DNA of 64,000 bases from Neelides folsomi (Eukaryota; Arthropoda; Collembola; Neelipleona; Neelidae), in contig JAQGBZ010000004.1 in assembly GCA_034687125.1 (NCBI GenBank), forward strand, positions 186,001 to 250,000, in the 5' to 3' direction. A program made the position numbers and the translations under genes. The notes beneath the pieces are model-generated. The model ran no database searches and was not told where the DNA came from. It worked only from the letters and a program-made list of their open reading frames with translations. Positions 1-12,000 of the stretch are shown here, in pieces; position 1 is the first letter of the stretch, and every line of letters starts with the position of its first letter.

Positions 1-3000
1 ATCTCTATATATTTCTATGTATCTCTATGTATTTTCCCTATGCCCTCGATCTCGATAAATAAATTTCCCTCGATTATCCTTCCATTTTACACCAAATTCA
101 ATATACCTATTTGTAGTAGCGTCATAAATACTTACACTCTGTTACCCTTACATTAGCATATTGGACGTGGGCAGAGGAGATGAGTAAAAGTCGCCACTTG
201 ATGATGTCAGGATTTCATTACTTTTCCCAGTCCCATTACCGTTAGGAATTGCTGGACACGAGGCGTGTAATGGAGTGAAGGCAGATTGGTCAAACAACGT
301 CCGTCCATTTCCATTCCCAATTCGCCATCAAGGGAGGGAGTAAATGATAATGCAATGAAAATGAATAAAACTCGACACAATACTGAATGGGAAAGTGGGC
401 TTATCGGAGAAGCTTATAAAATATCCTCATATAAATATACATATAGAATACATAAGTACAGATTTGAACTCTGTTTACTCTTCCGGAAGGACAATGGATG
501 TAATTTAGGTTGAGCATAAGATCGGAGTTGGATGGACCAATGGTAAGTTAATACTTTTCAAAAAGGGGAATTGGATCTTATTTAAAAGTATGGCTAAAAT
601 ATATACCATATATGTATATTATATACAATATGACTAGCTAATGTAGGTATAGCTCAGTGGACAAAAGTGACATTACGGTCATTGACAAATACTGTTATTG
701 GGTATATGGACAGTATAAATTTATATAAAGCAAATTAATAGTAAAAGTTGTAAATCGGATGGATTCTATCTCTGTACAAATCGTCCGTCCCTACAGTGAA
801 GGAACAAACAAGATTGGAATTGGAAATGGGGAGATGAAAGACATGCAAAAGGAGACAGAGGGGAGATGAATTGTCCGCGAGCAAATTTTACCAATGACGA
901 ATTTCTAATTCTCCCTTGTCCGAACATATGAGCTTTTACCTTCTATACTTTATATGTGAATGTACTATATTTTATATGTACCATAATATATGTATTACAT
1001 ACATGTCCTTTCCATTATTGTAAAGCGGATTGTATGTTATATAATGGAAGAGACGTCTAACCTCATATGGGAGTGGAAGTGTAAAAACAATAGCAGTTGT
1101 CAGCCCTTGTCATCTTCCTTTCACTCTTCGCACCCCATCATTACTTTATTTTTACTTACTACAAAGGGGAATTTACGCATAAATTATACCTTTCGTTTCC
1201 CACAGACTCATTAAAAATCTCATTTTAATTAATGAATCCAATTCTCGCTTCAATTACGTTGCAATTATCTTCATGAGTAGGCCTGGAATGGACTTTATTA
1301 GATTGTTCAAACTAACGGGTAGAACTCTATTTAATACATTAATGGATAAATACTAACTAAATATCCATTCAAGACTCACAATACTGGATAAGCATATTTT
1401 GTATTATGCAAATATATTACATAAATTAATTATTACGTTGAAAATTGAAAAGTAATAGAGATTGGAAACAATAATTTGGAATATACCTGTATTATATCAG
1501 TATTAAATAAACCTGTATTTACATAAATCATACGTAAAATATATTAAACTTAATAAATAAAAAATGTTGAGGTTTGGCCCACTTTGGATTTTTGGATGAT
1601 TCAAATGAAGAAAAATTCTCATTTAAAAAACTTTTGCTCGAAATTTACTTTATGTTGAATTTTAATTAAGTTTTTTTTCCATAAATTTGTAGTTTGAAAA
1701 GAGAGGTGAATTTGTGATAAAAATTGAAAGAACCGGCCGTATAACGTGTATAGGATTAATAAACCCGGGAGAATTTCCACGATGAAAATGATGGCATTAG
1801 AATCAACTCTCATCCATATGTAGACAAGAAATGAGATGAAGAGGAGAGGATTTGGAATTTGAATTGAGTTAAACACTGAGGCTCCCTTTTTCCCTCATCT
1901 CGATCCGAAAAATGCAAATCACTCATGAAGAACCTCTTTATTATGCAAATACGCTATTTTTAATTTTCGCTACTACTCCCTTAAAAAAGGTTCCCGATTA
2001 GAAGCTAAATCAATGGATCTTCCCTCTCCACTCCAAACGCACACATGGATGGGGTTAGACCGACAAAGCCTCGCTCCTGCCTGAACAACAAAAGGGGAGC
2101 TTTCCATCTCATTATACTCTCCGCATAAATTATAATTTTTTCTATTTGCTCCGAATTTCGGATTCTTTTCTCCCTCCCATCAAATCATTTTAAATCCATT
2201 CAAGACTCAAAGTTTGGAGAAGAGATAAAGATAAAACTTTTTTGTATTAATTTCAAACAAATTAAAATTCTAAACTCCCAAACCTAAACAAAATCTCGCC
2301 CTGGTGCATTGAAAAACAGTGAATCGATGTTTATTAATTATAGCTACATTTGCAATTAAGATTAAAATTGAATACATTGAAAATCAAAAAAATATTTGCA
2401 TTTGTAAATTGTTTTTTGCACTATTAATACAAAATCAATTACAATATTTTTTTACTATTAATGCAAAGTTTTAAAAAACATTTCTTTATTGGAAATGTGT
2501 TGTGATTATTCTATCATGTTAAGCAGGTTCATGTGAAAATAATAATCGAAATAATCGTATGAAAAGGATTCATGTAAATGTGGTCATTGGTTATATTTAC
2601 GGGGGTCAAATTATACAGGTAAATCTTGAAGAAAAATTCCAATAACCCAAACTCGCCTCAATTTCTCCAGAATTCGTGATGAATATTATCCAACCAACTT
2701 CAATAATATTCCTTCCATTCCCCCATCCAAATAATGAGGGTGAATAATAATAATACATACAACATAATATAATATAATACTACATAATACATACCTAATA
2801 CACTAATACATAATAGGTGCCTGGTGCTGTGTAATAGGGCATTGGCATTAAGTCAGGAGAATCAAAAAACAATATTGGTTCCTGATGTTTATATTGCATT
2901 CAGTGAGATTTTTTAAATGTCACGAAATAAATTTCTTCATGGCCAAGAAGCTATTATTACTCTTATGCTACGCATATTACATAGATATTAGGTATACATT

Positions 3001-4678
3001 TTGTATATATATATATTTGTATTATGCATTCTGGCAATCATAAGTACAGGTAATTTCCATGCACTGGATTTAACATGCACAAACTTACAAAGTACATTAA
3101 ATGATATTAAATCTACAATTACAGGTCAGTATGATTTTATACATAAAGTAGTTTACAATTGTACAATTTCCAGCATATGTATGCTATGTGTGTCTCAATT
3201 GCCCATTCTCCTCATTTTTCACATTAGAAGTCTGAATATTTCCTCGAGGCCTGGGCGAATTAAGAGTTTTAATGATGAATGGGACATAATACTTTGTTTG
3301 TAATTAACCCTAATATGAGCTTTGGCCGAAAGACAAGCTCCGTTTTTTTATCAAGTTTCTCCCAATGATTTGAGGCATTCAGCCCCTTTCCCACTTCCGA
3401 ATTTGACTCTAGCGTGATTCAAAAACTTTTTCCTTCTCCCCTATTTCTAATAATGATTCTTTATAATACGAGTTACTCCTACTTATGGCTATTACAAAAG
3501 TAGTCATAATAGTACAAGTACATGCATAATACTCACCTTGCTTCATTTCTACATATTCAAAGGAAACATTGTGAAGGTATAAATGGAAGTTATTCCCTTC
3601 ATTGAATAGAAATCTGCATTTAGAATTTATAACTTATGATTACTTCATGGCAATAATGTAATGCGCTTCATCACCGTAATGAGGCCTTATAAAGGAGAGT
3701 TTAAGAAGTAAAAACTCATTTCTTTATTAGAGTCATTAGCAATTTTGCGAGCTCGAGGACCTATTAGATAATAATTTCATATATGCTTTTAAATGACGAA
3801 GACTTTCTCAACTTTTCCCACTTTAAGGTCTCCTGGAAAATGCATGAATTCTTCAAACAAGACTTTTGGACACATAGTCATAAGAAGTATTCAAAAGTAC
3901 TCGCAGCATTCGCAAGCATACAATTATGATATGAACAAAGTTCAAAAGCCTTTCTCGCAGAGTTTTCTTTATTAGACCAGAGCTCAGGGTTTTATTTAAA
4001 TTTTATGAGACTTCCAAATTAGAGCATAAATGGGAATGATAATAATATAATAATGCACAAGAATCATTTGGTAGAGAGACGGAAACTCGAGTGTGTGAAA
4101 TGAAATGAAAATCCGTAAAATAATCTCATTGAGGCCTATTAATATTTCTCCATGAGAGTTGGAACACTATTCGAGGACGGGGGTTTAAAAGCCTTTGTCC
4201 AAGGAAGGAGCGAAGCGGAGGATAATGAGCAATATTCTCCCCACAGAGAGAGAGAATAAAAGTCTCATAAAATGGTAATGCGTCGCAAGGCTGCATAAAG
4301 GCTCATAATCAGTCGAGCTAACTAACCAAATAACCAACTATGCATCATTTTCATTTACTAGTTCAATCCTTTGGATTTCAGATATTTGAGAACTTCATTG
4401 AATGCGACTTCTATGTTCAATTTTAATGTATGGAGAGGCATAATGTATTATGTCTATGAATATTAGTAAAGAGTAGTGTTATTAAACAATCATATCTTCT
4501 CGCAATTCCCAACCTTCTCTCTTTAATTTACCTAATTCAAAATTTCCATTTCAAATCCGACCAACTCATGCAGAAAGTACCGTTTTATACACACAAACAT
4601 ATTTGTACATAAATACATATCCAATGCATAACATATTTGGATACATATCCTAAATGTACTTACATAATATGCATATTA
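1..4678. other. Gene-free stretch with octamer words and AT-rich patches
   Basis: I see no exon with splice sites or a recognisable domain here; the short open frames are AT-rich and have no homologue I recognise. Four ATGCAAAT octamers (either strand) lie within about 1 kb, at 1406-1413, 1912-1919, 1943-1950 and 2394-2401. GCATAAAT occurs at 1177, 2123 and 4024. If the exon at 20772-21212 belongs to a gene continuing leftwards, this could be an intron or flank of that gene, which is inference only. Confidence 0.5.
2742..2815. repeat. Low-complexity TAATAC/ACATAA tract
   Basis: About 70 bp are built from degenerate repeats of AATAC, ACATAA and ATACAT with almost no G. It looks like a decayed simple repeat. 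Similar TACATA/TATGTA-rich patches recur across the gene-free parts of the window. Confidence 0.6.
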
Positions 4679-4825
4679 CAGTAAAATCTTAAATAGATCG
4701 CGGGGGCTCAAATAGAACGCGGGTTCAAATAGAGCGCGGGGGTAAAAATAAATTCTGTGAATAGAACGCGGGGCTCAATTATAGTGCGGGTCTTCTCTCA
4801 AATATACCAGCGAATGTATATTATA

Positions 4826-5581
4826 CAATCCTTGCTCAAAATTATTTGCGCGGGCCCTGGTTTGACAACTTTCCTTCCTTTTCTTAATGTATTAAATGTA
4901 AGTATAGGTATGTACGTAAGTATTTAGTAGAAGGGTGTTGCGTTTTATATAGTTTATTAAAATCTAAAAATATTTTAATTACATACAAACTATTAACTTT
5001 ATAAAAATTGAAAAATATTAAAATTTAGTAGAATCTCCTTTGGATTTAATTAACTCCCTAATCCTATGACGCATCGAAGACACTAATGCCTGGCATTTTT
5101 CTGGACTAATCTTGTTCCACTCTTCGATTAGAATTTTTCTAAGATCTTCAATGTTTGTTTCATTTTGTCATCTCACGGGCCTTTTCAAAATTCCCCAAAG
5201 GGACTCGATGACGTTCATGTCCGGGCTGCTCGGTGGCCAGTCCATGACATTAATTTTGTGATCTTTCAACCACTTTGTAGTTTTGGCAGTGTGGGGTCTG
5301 TCTTGTTGAAAAATATATTTTTTACTGGAAACAAGTTTGGAAACTGAGGGAATGAGATGAGTTTGAAGAATATCTTGATAGTCTTCTTTCTTTATTGTTC
5401 CCTGAACAAATTTGAGGTCCCCGACACCACGACTGCTCATTGCGCCCCAAACCATTAAACATTTCGGGTGCTTAATTTTCCAAAAAATTGAAAAGGAATC
5501 ATTGGCGAGAAAAGAGGATGAGGACTAAAGAAGGAAAGTTGTCAAACCAGGGCCCGCGCAAATACTTTTGGGCAAGGGTTG
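4826..5581 (-). mobile_element. Tc1-like DNA transposon, internally deleted, nested insertion
   Basis: The roughly 53-bp terminal inverted repeats differ at only about four positions; both contain TTTGCGCGGGCCCTGGTTTG. A TA lies on each side (4824-4825, 5582-5583). The interior carries only the C-terminal half of a transposase on the minus strand. The 5' half of the gene, including the DNA-binding domain, is missing, so the copy is defective. It sits inside the older element at 4679-6078 and therefore inserted later. The closely matching repeat arms suggest a fairly recent insertion. Confidence 0.9.
5015..5520 (-). pseudogene. Tc1-family transposase remnant (C-terminal DDE half)
   Basis: Reading on the minus strand gives VMWGAMSS-like sequence (MVWGAMSSRGVG), then FQQDRPHTAKTTKWL, which includes the second catalytic Asp region. 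It continues with WPPSSPDMNVIESLWGILK, which carries the final catalytic Glu of the DD34E triad. An in-frame TGA falls just after RPVR (5168-5170). Beyond it the same frame continues with EEWNKISPEKCQALVSSM and ends in KGDSTKF, the usual end of Tc1 transposases. The first catalytic Asp region and the paired helix-turn-helix are absent, so no active transposase is made here. Confidence 0.85.
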
Positions 5582-5712
5582 TACGTATGCAACCATTCTT
5601 TAACCGCCCAAAAGTCCATTCATCTATGTATATTGTATATGAAAATGCTAATTGATGAGATACGATAATTTTATAATTAGTTTATCTTTAAGACGCATTT
5701 AACAAAGTTAAA

Positions 5713-5832
5713 ATGGGTAATTATGAATTTGATTTAATTGAACAAAGAGCAGTAATAAAGTTATTATCATTAGAAGGATTAAGAGGGGCAAACACTCAAA
5801 TGAACGGACTTATTGGGCAGTATATTACTTAA
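5713..5832 (+). pseudogene. Mariner-type transposase N-terminal fragment (39 codons)
   Basis: A short frame begins with ATG and contains FDLIEQRAVIKLLSLEGL. This resembles the first helices of the mariner helix-turn-helix region (pattern: RAVIKFL..EG). It breaks off after 39 codons inside the outer element 4679-6078. The match is by eye and short, so the family call is tentative. It supports the outer element being a deletion derivative of an autonomous mariner-like transposon. Confidence 0.4.
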
Positions 5833-6078
5833 CATTCAAATATATTTCAAAATTACTAATGATTTCACTTAATTCAGATAAATGATAGATTTAAAGTGAA
5901 ACATCACCAATAAATCATTGAATTTAAACTTAAAACTCTTAAATTTATCTTTCTATTTAGAGTTAAAATAATTTTATTTAAATACAACGCGGGGCTCGAA
6001 TAGAACGCGGGTTCAATTAGAGCGCGGGGGGTAAAATAAATTCTGTGAATAGAGCGCGCTCTATTTGAGCTATTACTG

Positions 6079-9000
6079 TATGTATGGTGCATACATCATT
6101 TGTACGGAGAATTTAACTTAAAATGATATAATGATTAAGCTTAGTATTTACTGGTACATATTTACTTCAGTTAAATATTGATTAATTGATAGTCATAATG
6201 TTAATTAAATGGGTACTAAATCAATGTTAAAAAGAATTCTTTTCAGGTCCAACTTGTATTGATGAATCATTTCACAATTGGATTTAGTTCAGAGCTAAAA
6301 TTTGAGCGATTGAATAATTCACAATATGATTAATTTCGACATCTTTAGGAGGTTGAATAGGAAATAGTAATTAAGTAATGACTTAATGAGGGATGGGGAG
6401 AGAAATTATGAACATAATTATCACAGATTGGATCGCGAGGGGGAAAATTGTTCTAAAGGTCCAGTTGGGTAAGCAGGAGATTTAATTTCCCGGGTTTGAA
6501 AAGTATTATAGGAAATGTCATTTGAAACAATCCTTTATTTAAATATTTAGCCCTCTGCTATTCTTTTTCCCGAGCATAAATTTGCGAGCCTCGGCGAGGC
6601 GTAGATGTATTTAAATCGAGGATAATGTATGAGATTTGACAATGGGCTCAGTGAGAGAGAGACTGCGGCTTTAGTGAGAGAACCAAAGGCCGGCATTATC
6701 TTTGATTGTGTAAATGTATGCATGAAGTTTGTAGGGAGGAGGGTGGGATAAGAATGAGTGGATCGATGAGACTAATCACATATTCGTTCAAAACATTATG
6801 CACGTCGAGATCACACATAATTTCGGGATTTACGGGCTCTCCCCGTCCCTGCTAATTATTCAAATATTCTCTTTCATATTATCATCGGGCAAGGACGGGT
6901 GAAACACATAGCATCATGTATTTAACGTATTTAACTGTATGGAGAGATTCGGCCTTTCGGTTCAAATACCACCATGGAGCTATTATATTGCACATGGAAC
7001 TATTATAGTGTATGTGTGGAGGGTCCAACGAGGGCAAACCTCCACGCTCAACAGCAGGCCAAATATTTAAATATTCCATTTAACCATCACTTTCATTGGA
7101 GAGAGAAAGTTTAAAACAAAACAGAGAGCCGCAGTCTGAATTTCCTCCTCAGAGAACAAACCCATGATGATCAAAAGGTGAAATAGGATTAGGGTCGTAA
7201 AGTATCAAAGAGCTTATTATTAATCTATTAATATATTTTATGTAATGGGATAACCTCCACGGTTCTATTCAAACTCCCGCTTTACCAAATCTTTTCCATC
7301 TTCATCTCATAATTGCTAAAGTCTAGATATTTCACCTAATATCATCTTTGCCCTTTTGGCCCTTTTCAGAAAACGTCATTCAATATCGTTCATTAGCTCT
7401 CATTAACTCAATATTAAAAGAAGGAATAGGAAAATACAATAGATGTGAAAAAGAAATGCAGATATATTGTATGGTATACTGTATACAATTGTGTAATAAT
7501 TAATACAGATAGTACATAATATTGGTATATTGTACTTTTACAATATACAGTTATTGTATAGTATTGGTATATTGTTCATTGTACTAAGTTATGAATCGAA
7601 AGACATTAAGTTGTTTTTCAACTTTATGACATTTGGAACTTAAATATTGAATGAATAATAAAAGTTGGAAATAATAATATGTTCTGAATGAATTAAATTG
7701 TGAGAATTTTATGTATTTAGAAATAAATAAGCTTTTGATATAATCTTTTATTGTTATTATTTTTTATTCTCATTGAATGAGTAAATCAAACTTATTTTCT
7801 ACCATTAGAACCTCGCGAGATTCAATTACCAATAATAAATAATTTTATAATTATAGTCATGCCATACCCTCATTATTTTCTTCCCTTTCATACCAATCTA
7901 TAATTTAGTCTGATTAATTGCTCTCGTTTATTCCAAAATAAGATTAAAATTGATGAGGCTCGTTAAATTATATGGCCATGAAAAATAAATTAAAAATAAG
8001 CCAAAGTTTTTCCTTCCTTTGGAATATTTAATAACAGGCCGCGATAAACAACATAAACATTACATTCATACATTATGTATAAAATACATACAATGTTTCA
8101 TTCCATACAAAATACAATAAAATTGCAACCATGTGATATTTAGTATGGTATATTTTTTAGAAAATGTTTATATCTATACAAATACGTATTTGGTATGTAT
8201 TGTATTATTTAGTGAGAAAAGAGTCATTGATAAAGATTTACAAAGTGTTGAAGGGATGAGACATTTCACTGGGTGGTTGACTTAATCGTTACATTATGTA
8301 TAAATTTCTTCATTGTATTTGTAAGAAAGGAAGAAGTTGGGGCCAAGAAGTGGAAAGAAGGGGAAGTGATCCATAGTATAAAAGAGAAATGTTATTTGGA
8401 AGTATTGTGGAAGAGATTGTGGAAGAAGTGGAGAAATGGGCGGAGGGTCAAAAGAAGCCTTCGGATCTCATAAGAGAAGAGGAGGAAAGTTGGATATAAA
8501 TTAGCATTGCTTTGCATCATGTAATCTTATTAATTTACATATTAATCAACGAATTCTGATTAGAGCCCGTAGGTAATTTGCATTAATCCAATAATTGGGC
8601 ACTCCTCGTTAGAAATTAAAATTAAGGGTTTAATTTATTTACGCGTCGGCCCTAAAATTATGCCCAAACCCAATATTATATCAGAGGGAAATAATCCTTT
8701 CCCAACTCATTTTTAGAACTTCCACGGTTCAACTTACAATGTTCAACTTTCCCAAAACTGACTCGCAGTTGAGTGAGAACGGAAGAAAATTAAATGTTGC
8801 AACTAAATCCTTATGAAGATGAATTAAGGTTCATCCCATTGCGGAAGTTTCAACTCTTCTTCCTTTTATGTAATACGTATAATATACATACATATTCTAT
8901 ACATGAGTATTGTACGGAAAAGACTGTAAAAGACTAAAGGTTGAATATCTACGATTGGCATCGTGAATGACATCGGAAGGAACTTGGAGAAATTGGAAAT

Positions 9001-12000
9001 TATTATAATTATAATGAAACCTCGAAGAATAAGAAGGAGAAATCCGAGACGTTAGGGGAAGACAGAAAATGACATTATAGTTATAATAACAAGAGTAATC
9101 CTGATAAGAGGCCACCACTCACTTGAAACAATTCCTCGTTGAGCGAAATTAAAATAGTCGTAACTCTCAACTTACTCATCCAATTTGGAATTAGCGGAGG
9201 GAAAGTTTCCCTTTCACTCTCGCTTTCACTTTAATCTCCTAAATAAGGATGCGGCAAAAGAGAGAGATCTAATTATGAATTAGGCATGTTTATGTCGACC
9301 AACTTCTCACCGCCGGTTCCACTCAGTTCAATGCGAAAGGGATTGCAAAGGGAACTGCCCGGTAGCGAATTCTCAACAAATATTATAACTGGAGAAAAAA
9401 GGGATTTTAACCCAATTGAAACTTTCCAACACCTTGAGACTCGAACAAATGATTAAATTATGAAAATGATAAGTTGGGATTTTAATTAAACTCTTGTTCG
9501 GCTTAACTTTCCATGAGAAGCATAAATTTTCATAATATTTCGCATTAATTGATCCAATTGTCTCAAAATTAGTGTCTGTGAAATTAACAACCATCCTTTT
9601 GATAAATAAATTACTGTCTGGCTTAAAAGACAAAAGATGATTAAGCCATTTTATATTTAAACGAGATAATTAAATAATTCCCTATTTTATACATGCTTAA
9701 ACATTAACCCTTATTCTATTTATTCATTTGCTAGAATATTTAATCCTTTAATGAAGAAATTTAAGTATGCCAATTTAGTAAAGATCTTATAATAATTAAT
9801 TTAGTAATAATTGGTTTATTAGATTTTTATATCATTGAGTGGATTTACAATGTGAACATTTCGTTGATTACAATAGGAGTTAATTTGAGTTGATTAAATA
9901 TATATATGAGGAGCTATAACCTCTTTTTTATTAAAGAACGTAATTAAGTAATTATACGATCACATAATTTCAACTGTATTGAAGGATAATTTCATTCTCT
10001 ATTATAATGGCCATTTCTAATTACATACTTAAATAGAAATGTGTACACAGAAAAGATAATATTAAAGGAAATGAATCATCTGAATAGCATATAGAATATT
10101 CAAAGGGGAAAACGACCAAAGTTGGGAGTTAATAACCATCGAACCCATTTTCATATGTTTTATCTGTTTATTTTCTTTATGTGTATAAATTAAATGAAAT
10201 TCGTTTACTCACTCGTAATTACTCGATGAGACGAATATTATTATTATTGAGTTTCCTGGCTTAGCCTTCTTTGACCGCTTTGGTCAAAGCCAAAATTATA
10301 AATCTTCTTGGAATGGGGAGCGGGACGGGGAGTAATGTGGATTTACAACCTTTTGGCTTAAGAAGAATTGCATGTTTTCAGACATGGAAAACAATAGATT
10401 AAATGCCTGAATTCTCCAACCTGTAATTATGAGGAGTACATTATTAAGTAGAGGAGAACACGGGGAAATGTAATGGGAAGAGTTAAGTTAAATAATGATA
10501 ACGAGCTCCTTTGCAAATGTCAATATTGTCAGTATGATTATCAATTATATCATGAGGGTAAAGTATTTTTAAGGAGAGTTAATTACCGCTTCCTAAGCAC
10601 GGTTAATTACAACCATGATATTTCCAATCTATTCATCTCATTGAGCCAAAGTAATAATAAATATTCTTTAATGAATCATAATTCCTTTTAAATAAGAATA
10701 ATTGGTCACTAATTTAATTAATAAATTGAAATAAGAATAATTTCCCAATCTTAATAAAATAATAATCTATCGTGTCTATATTAATTATTGTATAAATTTT
10801 CAGTTAAAGCTGACTCAAATATTTAGTATGATTCAAAAGTACCTGAATACAAGAACAAGTACTTGTTAAATATGATTATGACTACTTACATAACATTATA
10901 TTACATCAGTAATAAATTACTTATTACATTATAAAAAAAGTTAATAATTGCACAGACGTAATTTATTTTTTAATTTAAAATATGTGTGCGTATGATATTT
11001 CACTTGTTTATTCAAAATTCTCACTTATGGTTAATATTCATTACTTGTATGACTTTAAGTAATTTAAAATGATCGATAAATTCAGTGAATAATCCGAACA
11101 ACAACGTAATACAAATGTACATGATATATTTAAATGAATATAAAAATGCCAATGTTAATTGTCTACCTATAGGATTAATTTACATAAAATGTAACTTACC
11201 TGTAGATAACATAAAAGTGTTCAAATAAAGTTTATAAGATTCGACTTTTTATATTGTAAGTATCAGTTATAAGCCTTGACGTTGTTGGTTCAAAAATGAA
11301 GTGTAGTTGGTACTTAATTTAATAATGCTCATCAAAACGGCATTTTAATCATGGAATTAATAAAAATGTCACAATAATATTTATGAGCTCATAGCAAACA
11401 ACTCTTGAATTATGATTAATATTTAGGAAATTCATTCATGAATCATAGGCGAGGCCGAAGGATCTCGTTTAACTCACCTACCAATAATGAAGAATGGTAA
11501 AAACACAAGGAAGAATGGAAAGAAGGAAAGGTGAACGTAAGGAGCCAGAAAATATTCTAATTATTAAGGCGGAGGAAAGTACGAGAGTGAAATTAGAAGA
11601 AGGGGCATGGTTCTTCCTTCGACCATAAAATCTCTTTACACTGCCCATTTCGACTCCCGACACTCACAAGCTCACAATATTCCCCTATATATTCCTATGC
11701 TCACATATTATGGGCACTCACTTAGCTCTCGGTGTTCTTGCGGAGTCATAACTCTTCAATTCATAAAACATGAGCATTAAACCATTAAAGGAATTAAGAG
11801 TGTGCGAAGATGACGGATTATTCGCTGAGCCCCACTGGGGTTCTCTCACCTTCTTGAGCAAGAGTAATTAGAAAGAATATGATGGTTTATTATGATACTT
11901 TATGATGATGACATGGGAAAGGAAACAAAGGTTTTCATATTTCCAAAATCTCTCTCATAAACTTCATAACATACACAATTTCATACACAATTCCATTTGG

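Larger units (their letters stand above)
4679..6078. mobile_element. Tc1/mariner-superfamily element with CAGTAA termini and TA target site, interrupted by a second transposon
   Basis: The left end reads CAGTAAAATCTTAAATAGAT and the right end is its imperfect inverted partner CAGTAATAGCTCAAATAGAG. Each is flanked by TA (4677-4678 and 6079-6080), the target site of this superfamily. The subterminal regions (4690-4790 and 5985-6060) hold matching arrays of the word AAATAGA(A/G)CGCGGG in inverted arrangement. Without the 756-bp inner insertion the element is about 640 bp, so it is a non-autonomous deletion derivative. A mariner-like N-terminal reading frame survives at 5713-5832. The termini suggest a pogo or mariner lineage, but the exact family is uncertain. 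Confidence 0.75.

Noticed and set aside
650-660. TAGCTCAGTGG, a match to a tRNA A box
   Set aside because: No B box (GGTTCGANTCC-like) follows at the right distance and no cloverleaf can be drawn.
5165-5347. Plus-strand open frame of 60 codons
   Set aside because: It is the antisense shadow of the Tc1 transposase remnant on the minus strand.
10854-10867. 14-bp palindrome AACAAGTACTTGTT
   Set aside because: Palindromes of this length are expected occasionally in AT-rich DNA of this size, and no partner site was seen.
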